Below are positions 24,077 through 32,439 of a stretch of 64,000 nt of DNA, piece after piece (positions within the stretch are counted from its first letter, which is position 1; each line of letters starts with the position of its first letter). Made by a program: the position numbers and the translations under genes. The notes beneath the pieces were generated by a model. It saw only the letters and a program-made list of their open reading frames with translations, was not told the DNA's origin and searched no databases. The DNA comes from an uncultured Stenotrophomonas sp. (GTDB lineage: Bacteria; Pseudomonadota; Gammaproteobacteria; Xanthomonadales; Xanthomonadaceae). The stretch spans positions 1 to 64,000 of the forward strand of contig CAJYNG010000004.1 of NCBI GenBank assembly GCA_913775725.1, written 5' to 3'.

Positions 24077-25081
24077 TCACGCTGCGGCGCGATGAGATTC
24101 GCGCTCGGTGACCGCCAGGGCCTGCTCAACCAAGCTCCAGTCGGCGCCCGGGCGGTGTGCGCCCTCGCTCAGCACCTGACGGAATGCGCGGCCACCGGGC
24201 TGCCCGTGGAACAGGCCCAGCAGGTGGCGGGTGATGTGCTTCAGGGCCAGGCCCTCGCCCAGGCGGGCCTCGATGTAGGGGCGCATCGCGCGCAGCAGTT
24301 CGCCACGCGGGCGCAGCGTGGCGCCGGTGTGCAGCGCCTCCAGTTGATGCAACAGGTAAGGGTCGTGGTAGGCCGCGCGGCCCAGCATCACGCCATCGAC
24401 GTGCGCGGCCTGCGCCTGCACCGCCTCGATGCTGGCCAGGCCGCCGTTGAGCACCACCGGCAATGCCGGGCGCTCCTGCTTGAGGCGGTAGGCCCAGTCG
24501 TACTTCAGCGGCGGAACCTCGCGGTTCTCCTTCGGCGACAGGCCCTTCAGCCACGCATTGCGCGCATGCACCACCACCATCGCCGCGCCGGCGTCAACCT
24601 GGCGGTCGACGAACGCAGCGAACACGTCGTAGTCGTTGTCCTCGTCCACGCCCAGGCGGCACTTCACCGTTACCGGGATCTCGACCGCATCGACCATGGC
24701 CGCCACGCACTCGGCCACCAGCACCGGCTCACGCATCAGGCAGGCACCAAAACGCCCAGCCTGCACGCGGTCGGACGGGCAGCCGCAGTTGAGGTTGACC
24801 TCGTCATAGCCCCACTCAGCAGCGATACGCGCGGCCTGCGCCAGCAGCGCCGGATCACTACCGCCCAACTGCAGCGCCAGCGGCTGTTCACTGGCATCGA
24901 AACCGAGCAGGCGCTCGCGATCGCCATGGATGACCGCATTGGCGTGCACCATCTCGGTGTACAGGCGTGCACCCGGCGCCAGCACGCGATGGAACACGCG
25001 GCAGTGGCGGTCGGTCCAGTCCATCATCGGGGCAACGGACAGGCGCAGGGAATCGGCGTAACGGGCGGTGGCGGACGTCAT
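24077..25081 (-). CDS. dusA: tRNA-dihydrouridine(20/20a) synthase
   Basis: An FMN enzyme that reduces uridine 20/20a in the tRNA D-loop. Family blocks are clear: LSVAPMMDWTDRHCRVFHR, TEMVHANAVIHGDR, NLNCGCPSDRVQAGRFGACLM (catalytic Cys in NCGCPS), VKCRLGVD, VVHARNAWLKGLSPKENR and NGGLASI. Length 334 aa, normal. The ATG at 25081 begins just before the conserved N-terminus; 25108 is an alternative. The frame stays open far upstream across the divergent genes, but that is antisense sequence. Confidence 0.95.
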   Translation of the reverse strand: MTSATARYADSLRLSVAPMMDWTDRHCRVFHRVLAPGARLYTEMVHANAVIHGDRERLLGFDASEQPLALQLGGSDPALLAQAARIAAEWGYDEVNLNCGCPSDRVQAGRFGACLMREPVLVAECVAAMVDAVEIPVTVKCRLGVDEDNDYDVFAAFVDRQVDAGAAMVVVHARNAWLKGLSPKENREVPPLKYDWAYRLKQERPALPVVLNGGLASIEAVQAQAAHVDGVMLGRAAYHDPYLLHQLEALHTGATLRPRGELLRAMRPYIEARLGEGLALKHITRHLLGLFHGQPGGRAFRQVLSEGAHRPGADWSLVEQALAVTERESHRAAA

Positions 25082-25303
25082 CGGGGCGTTGATCGTGGAG
25101 ACTGGCATTGCCAGTGAGATCAATAGTTTACACCGGGTGGCTGAATGGCGGCGGGTGGCGCCCGGAGACCCCTGCGGCGCACCGGCCCGGGGCCCGTCCG
25201 CAATGACGAGCAACCGGTCACAGTTGTCGCGATTCGTTGACGACGACGAAATATTGGCGCCGCTATAGTCCAGCGCTCGCAATGGATTGGACGAGTGGAG
25301 CAG

Positions 25304-25726
25304 ATGATGCAGCACAAGCGTATGAGCAGGACCCTCGCCGCCGCGCTGGCGGTTGCCGCCCTGGCCATCGGCACGGCAACCGCAGCACCGGCTGCCAGCG
25401 GGCTGAGCCCGACCTTCACTACCTGCCGGGACAAGGCGCAGGGTGCTGTCGAGCAGGCCGCCTGCCTGACCTCGGAAAGCACCCGTCAGGACCAGCGCCT
25501 GAACCAGGCCTACCGTCAGCTGCAGGCAAAGCTGAGTGGCGCGAAGAAGACCAAGCTGGTGAATGCCCAGCGCGCGTGGCTGCAGTCGCGCAGCCGCGAT
25601 GGCGAACTGGATACCGCGCTGTACGACGATTCGCAGCCCGGGAACCTGCAGGGCGAGTTGAACGATGTGATGCGCCTGAGCGCGCGTGCCGACCAGCTGC
25701 AGAAGTATCTCCAGCTGCTGGACTGA
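25304..25726 (+). CDS. LprI-like exported protein, probable immunity to the adjacent effector
   Basis: A ~140-aa periplasmic protein. The signal peptide is near residues 8-30 (LAAALAVAALAIGTATAAP). The rest is a lysozyme-inhibitor LprI / DUF1311 domain: conserved Cys pair (TCRDK...AACLTSE), LNQAYRQLQAKL, and LVNAQRAWLQSR with the family WL..R motif. GGAG precedes the double ATG at 25304/25307. The gene lies 42 bases before the XVIPCD effector on the same strand. In Xanthomonadales T4SS killing systems, periplasmic immunity proteins neighbour their effectors, so self-protection is the likely role. Confidence 0.85.
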   Translation: MMQHKRMSRTLAAALAVAALAIGTATAAPAASGLSPTFTTCRDKAQGAVEQAACLTSESTRQDQRLNQAYRQLQAKLSGAKKTKLVNAQRAWLQSRSRDGELDTALYDDSQPGNLQGELNDVMRLSARADQLQKYLQLLD

Positions 25727-25768
25727 CCCACGAGGGGCAGCCCCTCTGACTGCACAAGGATGTAAGAC

Positions 25769-27550
25769 ATGCCAACCAACATCGATACCCACGATCTCGA
25801 TGCCACCTCCGGCGCGGTGTATTTCGCCGTCGGCCGAGGCACCGAAGGCGGCCCCGCCTCCTACCATCTGGCCATCGCCGGTATCACCCAGGGTGTGACC
25901 GAACCGCACTGGGGCACGGTGAACAAAGTCGCGCAGAACAGCGGTTACAGCCTGGGCGCGATCCAGGTCGACTTCGGCCAGCGTGGCGAATGGGCGCTGG
26001 GCGCCATCGACGGCCATGCACTGAAGGCCGGCGAAACGACCTATGTCGACGCCGTGGTCGAACAGGCCAGCACCTACGCCAAGGCGCATAACCTGCCCTT
26101 CACCCAGGACCACGCCGACCTGCGCCGCGACCTGCTCAGCCACGGCAATGGCCTCAGTGGACGCAGCTCGATCCAGTTCATCGACACCAACACACGCGAC
26201 AGCATCAACGCCTGGGCCGGTTCGGCCGAGGGCAAGCAGTGGATCCACGCCAACATCGACTACCCGCAGGTGCGCAACGCCACCCAGATCGGCATGACGA
26301 TGGTGGACGCGCACGGCAGCAACATCGCCGAGGAAAACCGCTTCGAAGCGATCAGCCTGATCGCCAAGACCGCCAACCAGTTGCCCAGCCAACTGCCGAA
26401 GCTGCAGAAAGTGCTGGCGGAAGGCGGTGACTACGAGGCGCTGCGCGAGAAGGCCGGGCAAATCCGCGAGACCTACCAGTACTTCGACGCGCCCAAGGCC
26501 GGTGACATCGCCGTTCGCTACGAAGACGCCTACACCAACCACAAGGAGGCGATGGACCGCGCCCACGCCAAGGTCAGCAGCCGCGACTACTCGCCCGCCG
26601 GCGAACACAGCGATGCCGACATCCAGGTGGCGCTGGACCAGATCGGCGCGCCGCGCCAGCAGGCCGGGTCGCACACGTTGAAGGAAGGCTCCAGTGGCCG
26701 CGAGGTGCTGAAGCTGGAAAGCAACCTGGTTACGCTGGGCTATGCCAGCGCTGAGGGCCAGCAGACACTGAATCCGGACCGGCGCTTCGATGCCACCACC
26801 CGCAAGGCGGTGGAAGACTTCCAGCGCGCGCACAATCTGGACCCGGTGGACGGCAAGGCCGGGCCGGCCACGCTGGCCGCCATCGACCGCGACGCGCGCG
26901 AACTCCAGGGCAACCTGGCCGCGCTTGGGTTGACCGACGCCAAGGGCCAGGCCATCGGCAGCGATGGCTATCTGGGCGGTGGCAGCCGCCATGCGATCAA
27001 CGCCTTCCAGCAGCAGCACAACCTGCCTGCCACCGGCATTGCCGATGCGGAAACCCGCCAGGCACTGGCCAATGAAGTGCAGCAGCGTGCGCAGGTACAG
27101 GGCAACACGCCGGAACAGCAGGCGGCAGCCGAGCCAGCACGCGAAACGGTGTACCCGATGTCCGACCCGCGCAGCCCGCAGAACTGGCTGTACACCGAGA
27201 CCCTGGTGCAGGTGAAGTTCGCCGAAGAAGCGCGTGGCCTTCCCTCCGGCGAGCACAGCGAGAAGCTCGCCGCGGCCCTCACCGTGGAAGCGGCGCGTGC
27301 CGGCCTGTACCGGATTGATCGCGTTGAGCTGAACCAGGATGGCTCGATGGCGCGTGCGGTGCAGGCCAATGCGCTGCACGACGAAAGCGCGTTGAACCGC
27401 AATACCGCGCCGGTATCGACGGCTGACGCGATGCGCCAGAGCGTGCAGGACAACAGCGAGCGGGCGTTGCAGGTGAGCGATCAGCAGCGCGAGCAGCAGA
27501 AGATCGACCAGCAGACCCAGCAGCACGGACCGCGGGCCATGATGGCGTGA
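25769..27550 (+). CDS. Putative X-T4SS antibacterial effector (peptidoglycan-targeting, XVIPCD)
   Basis: A 593-aa protein without a signal peptide. Residues ~15-260 form an N-terminal domain of probable peptidoglycan hydrolase type (YSLGAIQVDFGQRG, then NGLSGRSSIQFIDTNTRDSI). Two peptidoglycan-binding-1-like modules follow (~303-372 and ~376-433). The end is an XVIPCD-like T4SS signal: DPRSPQNWLYTETL, SEKLAAALTVEAARAGLYRIDRV, then a Gln-rich tail (DQQREQQKIDQQTQQ). Such proteins are delivered by the Xanthomonadales T4SS into rival bacteria. The upstream LprI-like gene fits as immunity. The T4SS itself is outside this window. The catalytic family of the N-terminal domain is not certain. Confidence 0.85.
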   Translation: MPTNIDTHDLDATSGAVYFAVGRGTEGGPASYHLAIAGITQGVTEPHWGTVNKVAQNSGYSLGAIQVDFGQRGEWALGAIDGHALKAGETTYVDAVVEQASTYAKAHNLPFTQDHADLRRDLLSHGNGLSGRSSIQFIDTNTRDSINAWAGSAEGKQWIHANIDYPQVRNATQIGMTMVDAHGSNIAEENRFEAISLIAKTANQLPSQLPKLQKVLAEGGDYEALREKAGQIRETYQYFDAPKAGDIAVRYEDAYTNHKEAMDRAHAKVSSRDYSPAGEHSDADIQVALDQIGAPRQQAGSHTLKEGSSGREVLKLESNLVTLGYASAEGQQTLNPDRRFDATTRKAVEDFQRAHNLDPVDGKAGPATLAAIDRDARELQGNLAALGLTDAKGQAIGSDGYLGGGSRHAINAFQQQHNLPATGIADAETRQALANEVQQRAQVQGNTPEQQAAAEPARETVYPMSDPRSPQNWLYTETLVQVKFAEEARGLPSGEHSEKLAAALTVEAARAGLYRIDRVELNQDGSMARAVQANALHDESALNRNTAPVSTADAMRQSVQDNSERALQVSDQQREQQKIDQQTQQHGPRAMMA

Positions 27551-27729
27551 GGAATACAGGCCCACGGGCCTGCGATTGCCTTCTCCTTACTCGCCCCGCG
27601 TCGACTTGAGGCCGACGGGGGATTGGTTGAGATACGTCGAGGATCGTCGCAAATGTCAGTTGAAGGATGTATCTCCCTGGATACGATCAGTCGATGGCAT
27701 TCCTCCAGGCGACACGGACGCTCAAGTGG

Positions 27730-28023
27730 ATGAGCAAGCTGAAGACGATTCCCTTCGATCCCGCTGACTATCTGGCTGATGACGTCGCAATCGCCACCTA
27801 TCTGAGCGAGGCGTTGGCAGCAGGTGATACGGGCCACTTCCAGGAGGCACTCGGAACAGTGGCGCGCGCCCGCGGCATGGGCGGCGTTGCCGAGGCCTCC
27901 GGTCTTGGACGCGAAAGCCTGTACAAGGCGCTGCGCCCCGGAGCACACCCACGCTTCGATACCGTGCAACGTGTGCTGTCGGCGCTTGGGGTGCATCTGA
28001 TCGTGCAGGCCGGTAAGGCCTGA
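27730..28023 (+). CDS. Orphan HigA/DNA-binding antitoxin-like protein
   Basis: A 97-aa member of the 'addiction module antidote' family (TIGR02684-like). FDPADYLADDVAIATYLSEAL is the typical N-terminus; MGGVAEASGLGRESLYKALRPG is a helix-turn-helix; FDTVQRVLSALGVHL is the classic end. Normally a RelE-type toxin gene precedes it, but 27551-27729 contains no RelE-like frame, so this copy is orphaned. The ATG at 27730 is chosen on family length; the ribosome site is weak. Confidence 0.8.
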   Translation: MSKLKTIPFDPADYLADDVAIATYLSEALAAGDTGHFQEALGTVARARGMGGVAEASGLGRESLYKALRPGAHPRFDTVQRVLSALGVHLIVQAGKA

Positions 28024-28040
28024 CCGCGACCGCTTCATTC

Positions 28041-28062
28041 GCCGGGCATGGCCCGGCACTAC
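28041..28062. repeat. SMAG-like palindrome (single)
   Basis: GCCGGGCATGGCCCGGCACTAC, a GTAG-ended palindrome variant, between the convergent antitoxin-like and sulP genes. Confidence 0.75.
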
Positions 28063-28080
28063 CCGGGCCATGTGGCCGCT

Positions 28081-29535
28081 TCAGTGCGCGCTACCCGCGC
28101 CACCCACCTGCTCGATCAACGTCTGGCTGGCCGCATTGAGCCCCACCACCATCACCTCCGCACCATGCGCGGCCAGCTTTTCCTGCGCGCGTTCCAATGC
28201 AGCCACGGCAGTCAGGTCCCACAGGTGGGCATCGCGCAGATCAATCTGCACCTTCGGCGCCACGTGCTGGTAATCGAACGCCGCACCCAGCTGCCCTGCC
28301 GAGGCAAAGAACACCTGCCCACGCACGCGATAGACCTGCGTGTCACCGGCATCGTCGCGCTGCACATCCAGCATGCGGCCGACCTTGCGCGCGAAGAACA
28401 GGGCCGACAACAGCACACCGCTGAGCACGCCCTTGGCCAGATCGTGGGTGGCCACGGTAACCACCACGGTCAGCAGCATCACCGCAGACGAGCTGCGCGG
28501 ATGCGTGCGCAGGTCGCGCAGCGAGCGCCAGCTGAAAGTGCCGATGCTGACCATGATCATCACCGCCACCAGCGCGGCCATCGGGATCTGCCGCACCAGG
28601 TCGCTGCCGTACACCACCAGTACCAGCAGGAACACGCCGGCCACCAGGCAGGACAAGCGGCCGCGGCCACCGGAGGTCACGTTGATCACCGACTGGCCGA
28701 TCATCGCGCAGCCGGCCATGCCGCCGAGGAAACCGGTGACCGTGTTCGCCACGCCCTGGCCGACGCATTCGCGATTGCGCTCGCTGGGCGTCTCGGTGAT
28801 GTCCTCGACGATCTGCAGGGTCATCATCGATTCGAGCAGGCCGACCACCGCCAACGTGGCCGACACCGGCAGCAGGATGCGCAGCGTTTCCCAGGTGAGC
28901 GGCACGTCGGGCAACAGGAAATGCGGGAGGCTGTCAGGCAGCTGGCCCATGTCACCCACGCTGCGCACGTCCACACCAAAGCCGATCACCACGGCAGTGA
29001 GTACGACGATGGCCACCAGCGGCGACGGCACCGCGCGGGTGACGCGCGGCAGCAGGTAGATGATCGCCAGCGCGGCGGCGCACAGCACGTAGACCGTAGG
29101 GCCGCGACCGATCAGCTCGGGCATCTGCGCCAGAAAGATCAGGATCGCCAGCGCGTTGACGAAGCCGGTGATGACCGAGCGCGAGACGAAGCGCATCAGC
29201 GAACCGAGCTTGAACACGCCCGCGAGCACCTGCAGCAGGCCGGCCAGGATGCTGGCCGCGAACAGGTACTGCAGGCCGTGGTCCTTGACCAGGTCGACCA
29301 TCACCAGCGCCATTGCACCGGTGGCGGCAGAGATCATGCCGGGGCGGCCACCAGCGATGGCGGTGATGACGGCAATGGAGAACGCGGCATACAGGCCGAC
29401 CTTGGGGTCGACGCCGGCGATGAGCGAGAAGGCGATGGTCTCGGGAATCAGGGCCAGGGCGACGACGATGCCGGACAGCAGGTCGCCACGGATGTTGCCG
29501 AGCCATTGCTGGCGCAGGGGGTAGGACGTTTGCAT
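28081..29535 (-). CDS. SulP/SLC26-family anion transporter with STAS domain
   Basis: An inner-membrane anion transporter of 484 aa. The SLC26 signature lies near the N-terminus ([40 protein letters not shown]), with about ten or more hydrophobic spans to residue ~365 and a C-terminal STAS domain ([34 protein letters not shown]). Bacterial members carry sulfate, bicarbonate or dicarboxylates; the substrate cannot be told from sequence alone. It is a single gene, divergent from the cation efflux gene. Confidence 0.9.
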   Translation of the reverse strand: MQTSYPLRQQWLGNIRGDLLSGIVVALALIPETIAFSLIAGVDPKVGLYAAFSIAVITAIAGGRPGMISAATGAMALVMVDLVKDHGLQYLFAASILAGLLQVLAGVFKLGSLMRFVSRSVITGFVNALAILIFLAQMPELIGRGPTVYVLCAAALAIIYLLPRVTRAVPSPLVAIVVLTAVVIGFGVDVRSVGDMGQLPDSLPHFLLPDVPLTWETLRILLPVSATLAVVGLLESMMTLQIVEDITETPSERNRECVGQGVANTVTGFLGGMAGCAMIGQSVINVTSGGRGRLSCLVAGVFLLVLVVYGSDLVRQIPMAALVAVMIMVSIGTFSWRSLRDLRTHPRSSSAVMLLTVVVTVATHDLAKGVLSGVLLSALFFARKVGRMLDVQRDDAGDTQVYRVRGQVFFASAGQLGAAFDYQHVAPKVQIDLRDAHLWDLTAVAALERAQEKLAAHGAEVMVVGLNAASQTLIEQVGGAGSAH

Positions 29536-29767
29536 GGGAAAACTCCGCGCGCAGGCGGGCGTGGCCGCATGGCGCTGCAGTGGAAAGACACGGGTTCCTG
29601 AGCCGGGCGGGCCGGCTGCCGATGTGCGGCAAGGGTCAGGGTGGCGTGATCACTGCAGGCGGGCGTCGGTACGTGGGAGGGGCGCAGTCTACGGCACAGA
29701 GCTGCCCAGGGACAGCATCGGCAGGCCGCAACGGCAGCGAAGCATGGCGCCGCTCTACAATCGGGCC

Positions 29768-30724
29768 ATGGCCACCCACCGCCCGCAGTTCTTCGACCCC
29801 GCCACCGAACAGGGCGTGCTGCGCCTGTCGATCGCCGCCTCGCTGCTGCTGGCCGCCGCCGCAGTGGTGTTCGGCCTGCTGGCCAATTCCTCGCTGATCA
29901 TCTTCGACGGCATCTACGGCCTGATCGACGTGGTGATGACCTGGCTGTCGCTGCTGGTGGCGCGGCTGATCGCGCTGTCCACGCAGACCGATGCGCTGCA
30001 GTCGCGGCTCAACCAGCGCTTCACCATGGGCTTCTGGCACCTGGAGCCGATCGTGCTGGGGGTGAGCGGCACGCTGATGATCGGCGCGGCGCTGTATGCC
30101 CTGGTCAATGCAGTGGATGCGCTGATGTCCGGTGGCCGCCACATCGCGCTCGGCCCGGCCATTGCCTTCGCCGGGCTGTCGATCGTGGGCGAAGGCGCGC
30201 TGGCCTGGTTCATCCTGCGCGCCAACCGCCGTATCGGCTCGGAATTCATCGCACTGGACGCGAAGAACTGGGTGATCGCGGCCAGCATGTCGGCCTGCTA
30301 CCTGCTGGCCTTCCTCGGCGGTGTACTGGTGCAGGGCACCTCGCTGGCCTGGATCGGGCCGTACATCGACCCGGCCATCCTGGCGTTCGTCTGCGTGCTG
30401 GTGATGATCGCCCCGCTCGGTACCGTGCGCCGGGCGCTGGCCGGCATCCTGCTGGTCACCCCACCGGAGCTGCAGGCGCACGTGGATGCGGTGGCACGCG
30501 CGATCGTGGCCAAGCATGGCTTCGTCGAGCACCGCAGCTACGTGGCCCAGGTGGGGCGAGGCGAGCAGATCGAGCTGTTCTTCGTGGTGCCGGAAAACGA
30601 CCCGCCGCGGCCGCTGGTGGAATGGGACCAGCTGCGTGATGAGATCGGCGATGCGCTGGGCGAGGCCTCGCCGGACCGCTGGTTGACGATCATGTTCACC
30701 ACCGACCGTGAGTGGACGATCTAG
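29768..30724 (+). CDS. Cation diffusion facilitator family transporter
   Basis: A 318-aa inner-membrane protein. Six hydrophobic spans are visible (e.g. SIAASLLLAAAAVVFGLLA, LIIFDGIYGLIDVVMTWLSL, IVLGVSGTLMIGAALYALV, PAILAFVCVLVMIAPLG), then a cytosolic C-terminal domain of ~90 residues (VDAVARAIVAKHGFVEHRSY) as in CDF metal/proton antiporters. The metal is not predictable; the first metal-site aspartate may be that of FDGIYGLID. The ATG at 29768 lacks a clear ribosome site. The ~230 bases upstream to the sulP start hold no gene. Confidence 0.85.
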   Translation: MATHRPQFFDPATEQGVLRLSIAASLLLAAAAVVFGLLANSSLIIFDGIYGLIDVVMTWLSLLVARLIALSTQTDALQSRLNQRFTMGFWHLEPIVLGVSGTLMIGAALYALVNAVDALMSGGRHIALGPAIAFAGLSIVGEGALAWFILRANRRIGSEFIALDAKNWVIAASMSACYLLAFLGGVLVQGTSLAWIGPYIDPAILAFVCVLVMIAPLGTVRRALAGILLVTPPELQAHVDAVARAIVAKHGFVEHRSYVAQVGRGEQIELFFVVPENDPPRPLVEWDQLRDEIGDALGEASPDRWLTIMFTTDREWTI

Positions 30725-30835
30725 GCCCACAGGACGTTCGATCAAGTTTTTCGTACGCCTTGCAACCCAACGTACGCGGAAACCGGGCAAAGTAGGCTCC
30801 AACGCAACACCCACCCACTGACCAGGAGCATCACG

Positions 30836-31261
30836 ATGTCCATCGAAAAGGTTCTGTACACCGCCCAGGCCACCTCCACCGGCGGCCGTGAAGGCCGTTC
30901 CGTCTCCTCCGACAACGTGCTGGACATCCAGCTGTCGACCCCGCGCGAGCTGGGCGGCGCCGGTGGCCCGGGCACCAACCCGGAGCAGCTGTTCGCGGCT
31001 GGCTACTCGGCCTGCTTCCTGGGCGCGCTGAAGTTCGTGGCCGGCCAGGCCAAGGTCGCGCTGCCGGCCGACACCACCGTCACCGGCAAGGTGGGCATCG
31101 GCCAGATCCCGACCGGCTTCGGCATCGAAGCCGAGCTGACCATCAACGTGCCGGGCGTGCCGCGCGAGCAGGTGGAAGAGCTGGTGCAGAAGGCGCACAT
31201 CGTGTGCCCGTATTCCAACGCTACCCGCGGCAACATCGACGTGACGCTGGTCGTTGCCTGA
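30836..31261 (+). CDS. ohr: Organic hydroperoxide resistance protein
   Basis: A thiol peroxidase that reduces organic and fatty-acid hydroperoxides with lipoyl-linked electrons. The two active cysteines are in [10 protein letters not shown] and [14 protein letters not shown]-terminal [17 protein letters not shown] and 141-aa length are typical. AGGAG-like sequence precedes the ATG. Upstream, CGTACG occurs twice (near 30752 and 30773), flanking the probable promoter. No ohrR regulator is adjacent in this window, unlike many Xanthomonas genomes. Confidence 0.95.
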   Translation: MSIEKVLYTAQATSTGGREGRSVSSDNVLDIQLSTPRELGGAGGPGTNPEQLFAAGYSACFLGALKFVAGQAKVALPADTTVTGKVGIGQIPTGFGIEAELTINVPGVPREQVEELVQKAHIVCPYSNATRGNIDVTLVVA

Positions 31262-31268
31262 TGGGGCC

Positions 31269-31364
31269 GGGGTCGGATCCCTTCGCCACCGGCAAAGGGC
31301 TCTGACCCCACCGCGGCGTCCTCGGGGTCAGAGCCCTTTCGCGATGCGAAAGGGACCCGACCCC
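31269..31364. repeat. Two GGGGTC...GACCCC inverted repeats in tandem
   Basis: 31269-31309 and 31324-31364 are each imperfect hairpins bounded by GGGGTCRGA and its complement. They belong to the second palindromic family of this window (others at 39955, 44678, 59653 and 62003). They sit between the convergent ohr and mmsB genes. Confidence 0.8.
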
Positions 31365-31407
31365 AAAAAAATGGGCGGATGCCGGTCGAAACCGAACATC
31401 CGCCCAT
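31365..31407 (-). terminator. Intrinsic terminator of the valine-catabolism operon
   Basis: On the minus strand ATGGGCGGATG (31407-31397) and CATCCGCCCAT (31381-31371) form an 11-bp stem followed by TTTTTTT. It lies ~140 bases past the mmsB stop, with a SMAG pair between. Confidence 0.8.
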
Positions 31408-31455
31408 CCCACCTCGGGTGGGCCCCAGCACGTGGCCGGGGACGCATTCGCTTGC

Positions 31456-31537
31456 GTAGAGCCGAGCCCATGCTCGGCTATCAGTCCGGCGCCGCGATGC
31501 GCGCTGGAAAGGCAGCCGAGCATGGGCTCGGCTCTAC
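31456..31537. repeat. SMAG palindrome pair
   Basis: GTAGAGCCGAGCCCATGCTC... at 31456 with its inverted partner ending ...GGCTCGGCTCTAC at 31537, immediately after the mmsB stop codon. Confidence 0.9.
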
Positions 31538-31548
31538 ACGTTCAAGCC

Positions 31549-32439
31549 TTATTTCTCGCTGGTGATCAGCTGCACGACGCTGGAGAAATCCAGCTTGCCG
31601 CGGCCGGCCTGGTGATTCATCGAGTACAGGTTGCGGGCCACTTCGCCCAGCGGAATCGAGGCGCCGACACTCATCGCCGCTTCCACCGCCAGGCCCATGT
31701 CCTTCAGCATCAGGTCGCTGCCGAAACCACCGCTGTAGCCGCGCGAGGCCGGGGCGTTTTCCAGCACGCCCGGCCACGGATTGCACACTTCGGTGGCCCA
31801 GCTGCGGCCGGTGCTGACGGCCATCATCTGCGACAGCACCTTCGGGTCCAGCCCGTGCGCCACGCCCAGGGCGATGGCTTCACCGGTCACCGCCATGATC
31901 ACGCCCAGCGCCATGTTGTTGCACAGCTTGGCAACCTGGCCGGCACCACTGGCGCCCACGTGGAAGATGTTCTTGCCCATCGCCTGCAGCACCGGACGGG
32001 CGCGCTCCAGCGCATCCTCCTCGCCACCGACGATGAAGGTCAGGGTGCCGGCCTGGGCACCGGCGGTACCGCCGGACACCGGCGCGTCGATCATCTGCAG
32101 GCCACGTGCGGCAGCGGCTTCAGAGACCTTGCGGGCGCTGGCCGGTGCGATCGTGCTGCAGTCGATGACCAGTGCGCCGGCCGGAATCGCGGCAAGAATG
32201 CCGTCGTCGCCCAGGTACACGCCTTCGACGTGGCGGCTGGCCGGCAGCATCGAGATCACCACCTCGGCATCGGCCAGGGTTTCGCGCGCCGATGCGGCCG
32301 CACTGGCGCCGGCATCGACGGCGGCCTGCACCGCGGCCGGGACCAGATCGAACACGCGCACGGTATGGCCGTTCTTGACCAGATTGGCGGCCATCGGGCC
32401 ACCCATGTTGCCCAACCCGATGAATGCAATGCGGCTCAT
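31549..32439 (-). CDS. mmsB: 3-hydroxyisobutyrate dehydrogenase
   Basis: Oxidises 3-hydroxyisobutyrate to methylmalonate semialdehyde with NAD in valine breakdown. The N-terminal Rossmann motif is MSRIAFIGLGNMGGPMAANL. The family substrate site is APVSGGTAGAQAGTLTFIVGG, and the catalytic Lys lies in GQVAKLCNNMALG. Length 296 aa. Its ATG overlaps the preceding gene by 4 bases. It is last in the operon; a SMAG pair and a terminator follow. Confidence 0.95.
   Translation of the reverse strand: MSRIAFIGLGNMGGPMAANLVKNGHTVRVFDLVPAAVQAAVDAGASAAASARETLADAEVVISMLPASRHVEGVYLGDDGILAAIPAGALVIDCSTIAPASARKVSEAAAARGLQMIDAPVSGGTAGAQAGTLTFIVGGEEDALERARPVLQAMGKNIFHVGASGAGQVAKLCNNMALGVIMAVTGEAIALGVAHGLDPKVLSQMMAVSTGRSWATEVCNPWPGVLENAPASRGYSGGFGSDLMLKDMGLAVEAAMSVGASIPLGEVARNLYSMNHQAGRGKLDFSSVVQLITSEK

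Noticed and set aside
24077-27565. A minus-strand frame open for more than 1,100 codons through dusA and the genes to its right
   Set aside because: Only the dusA part (24077-25081) is protein-like; the rest is antisense to the LprI-like gene and the effector and is open because of high GC.
29636-31198. Minus-strand 520-codon frame across the CDF and ohr genes
   Set aside because: Antisense to two well-supported genes; the Arg/His/Gln-rich composition is typical of GC-driven antisense frames.
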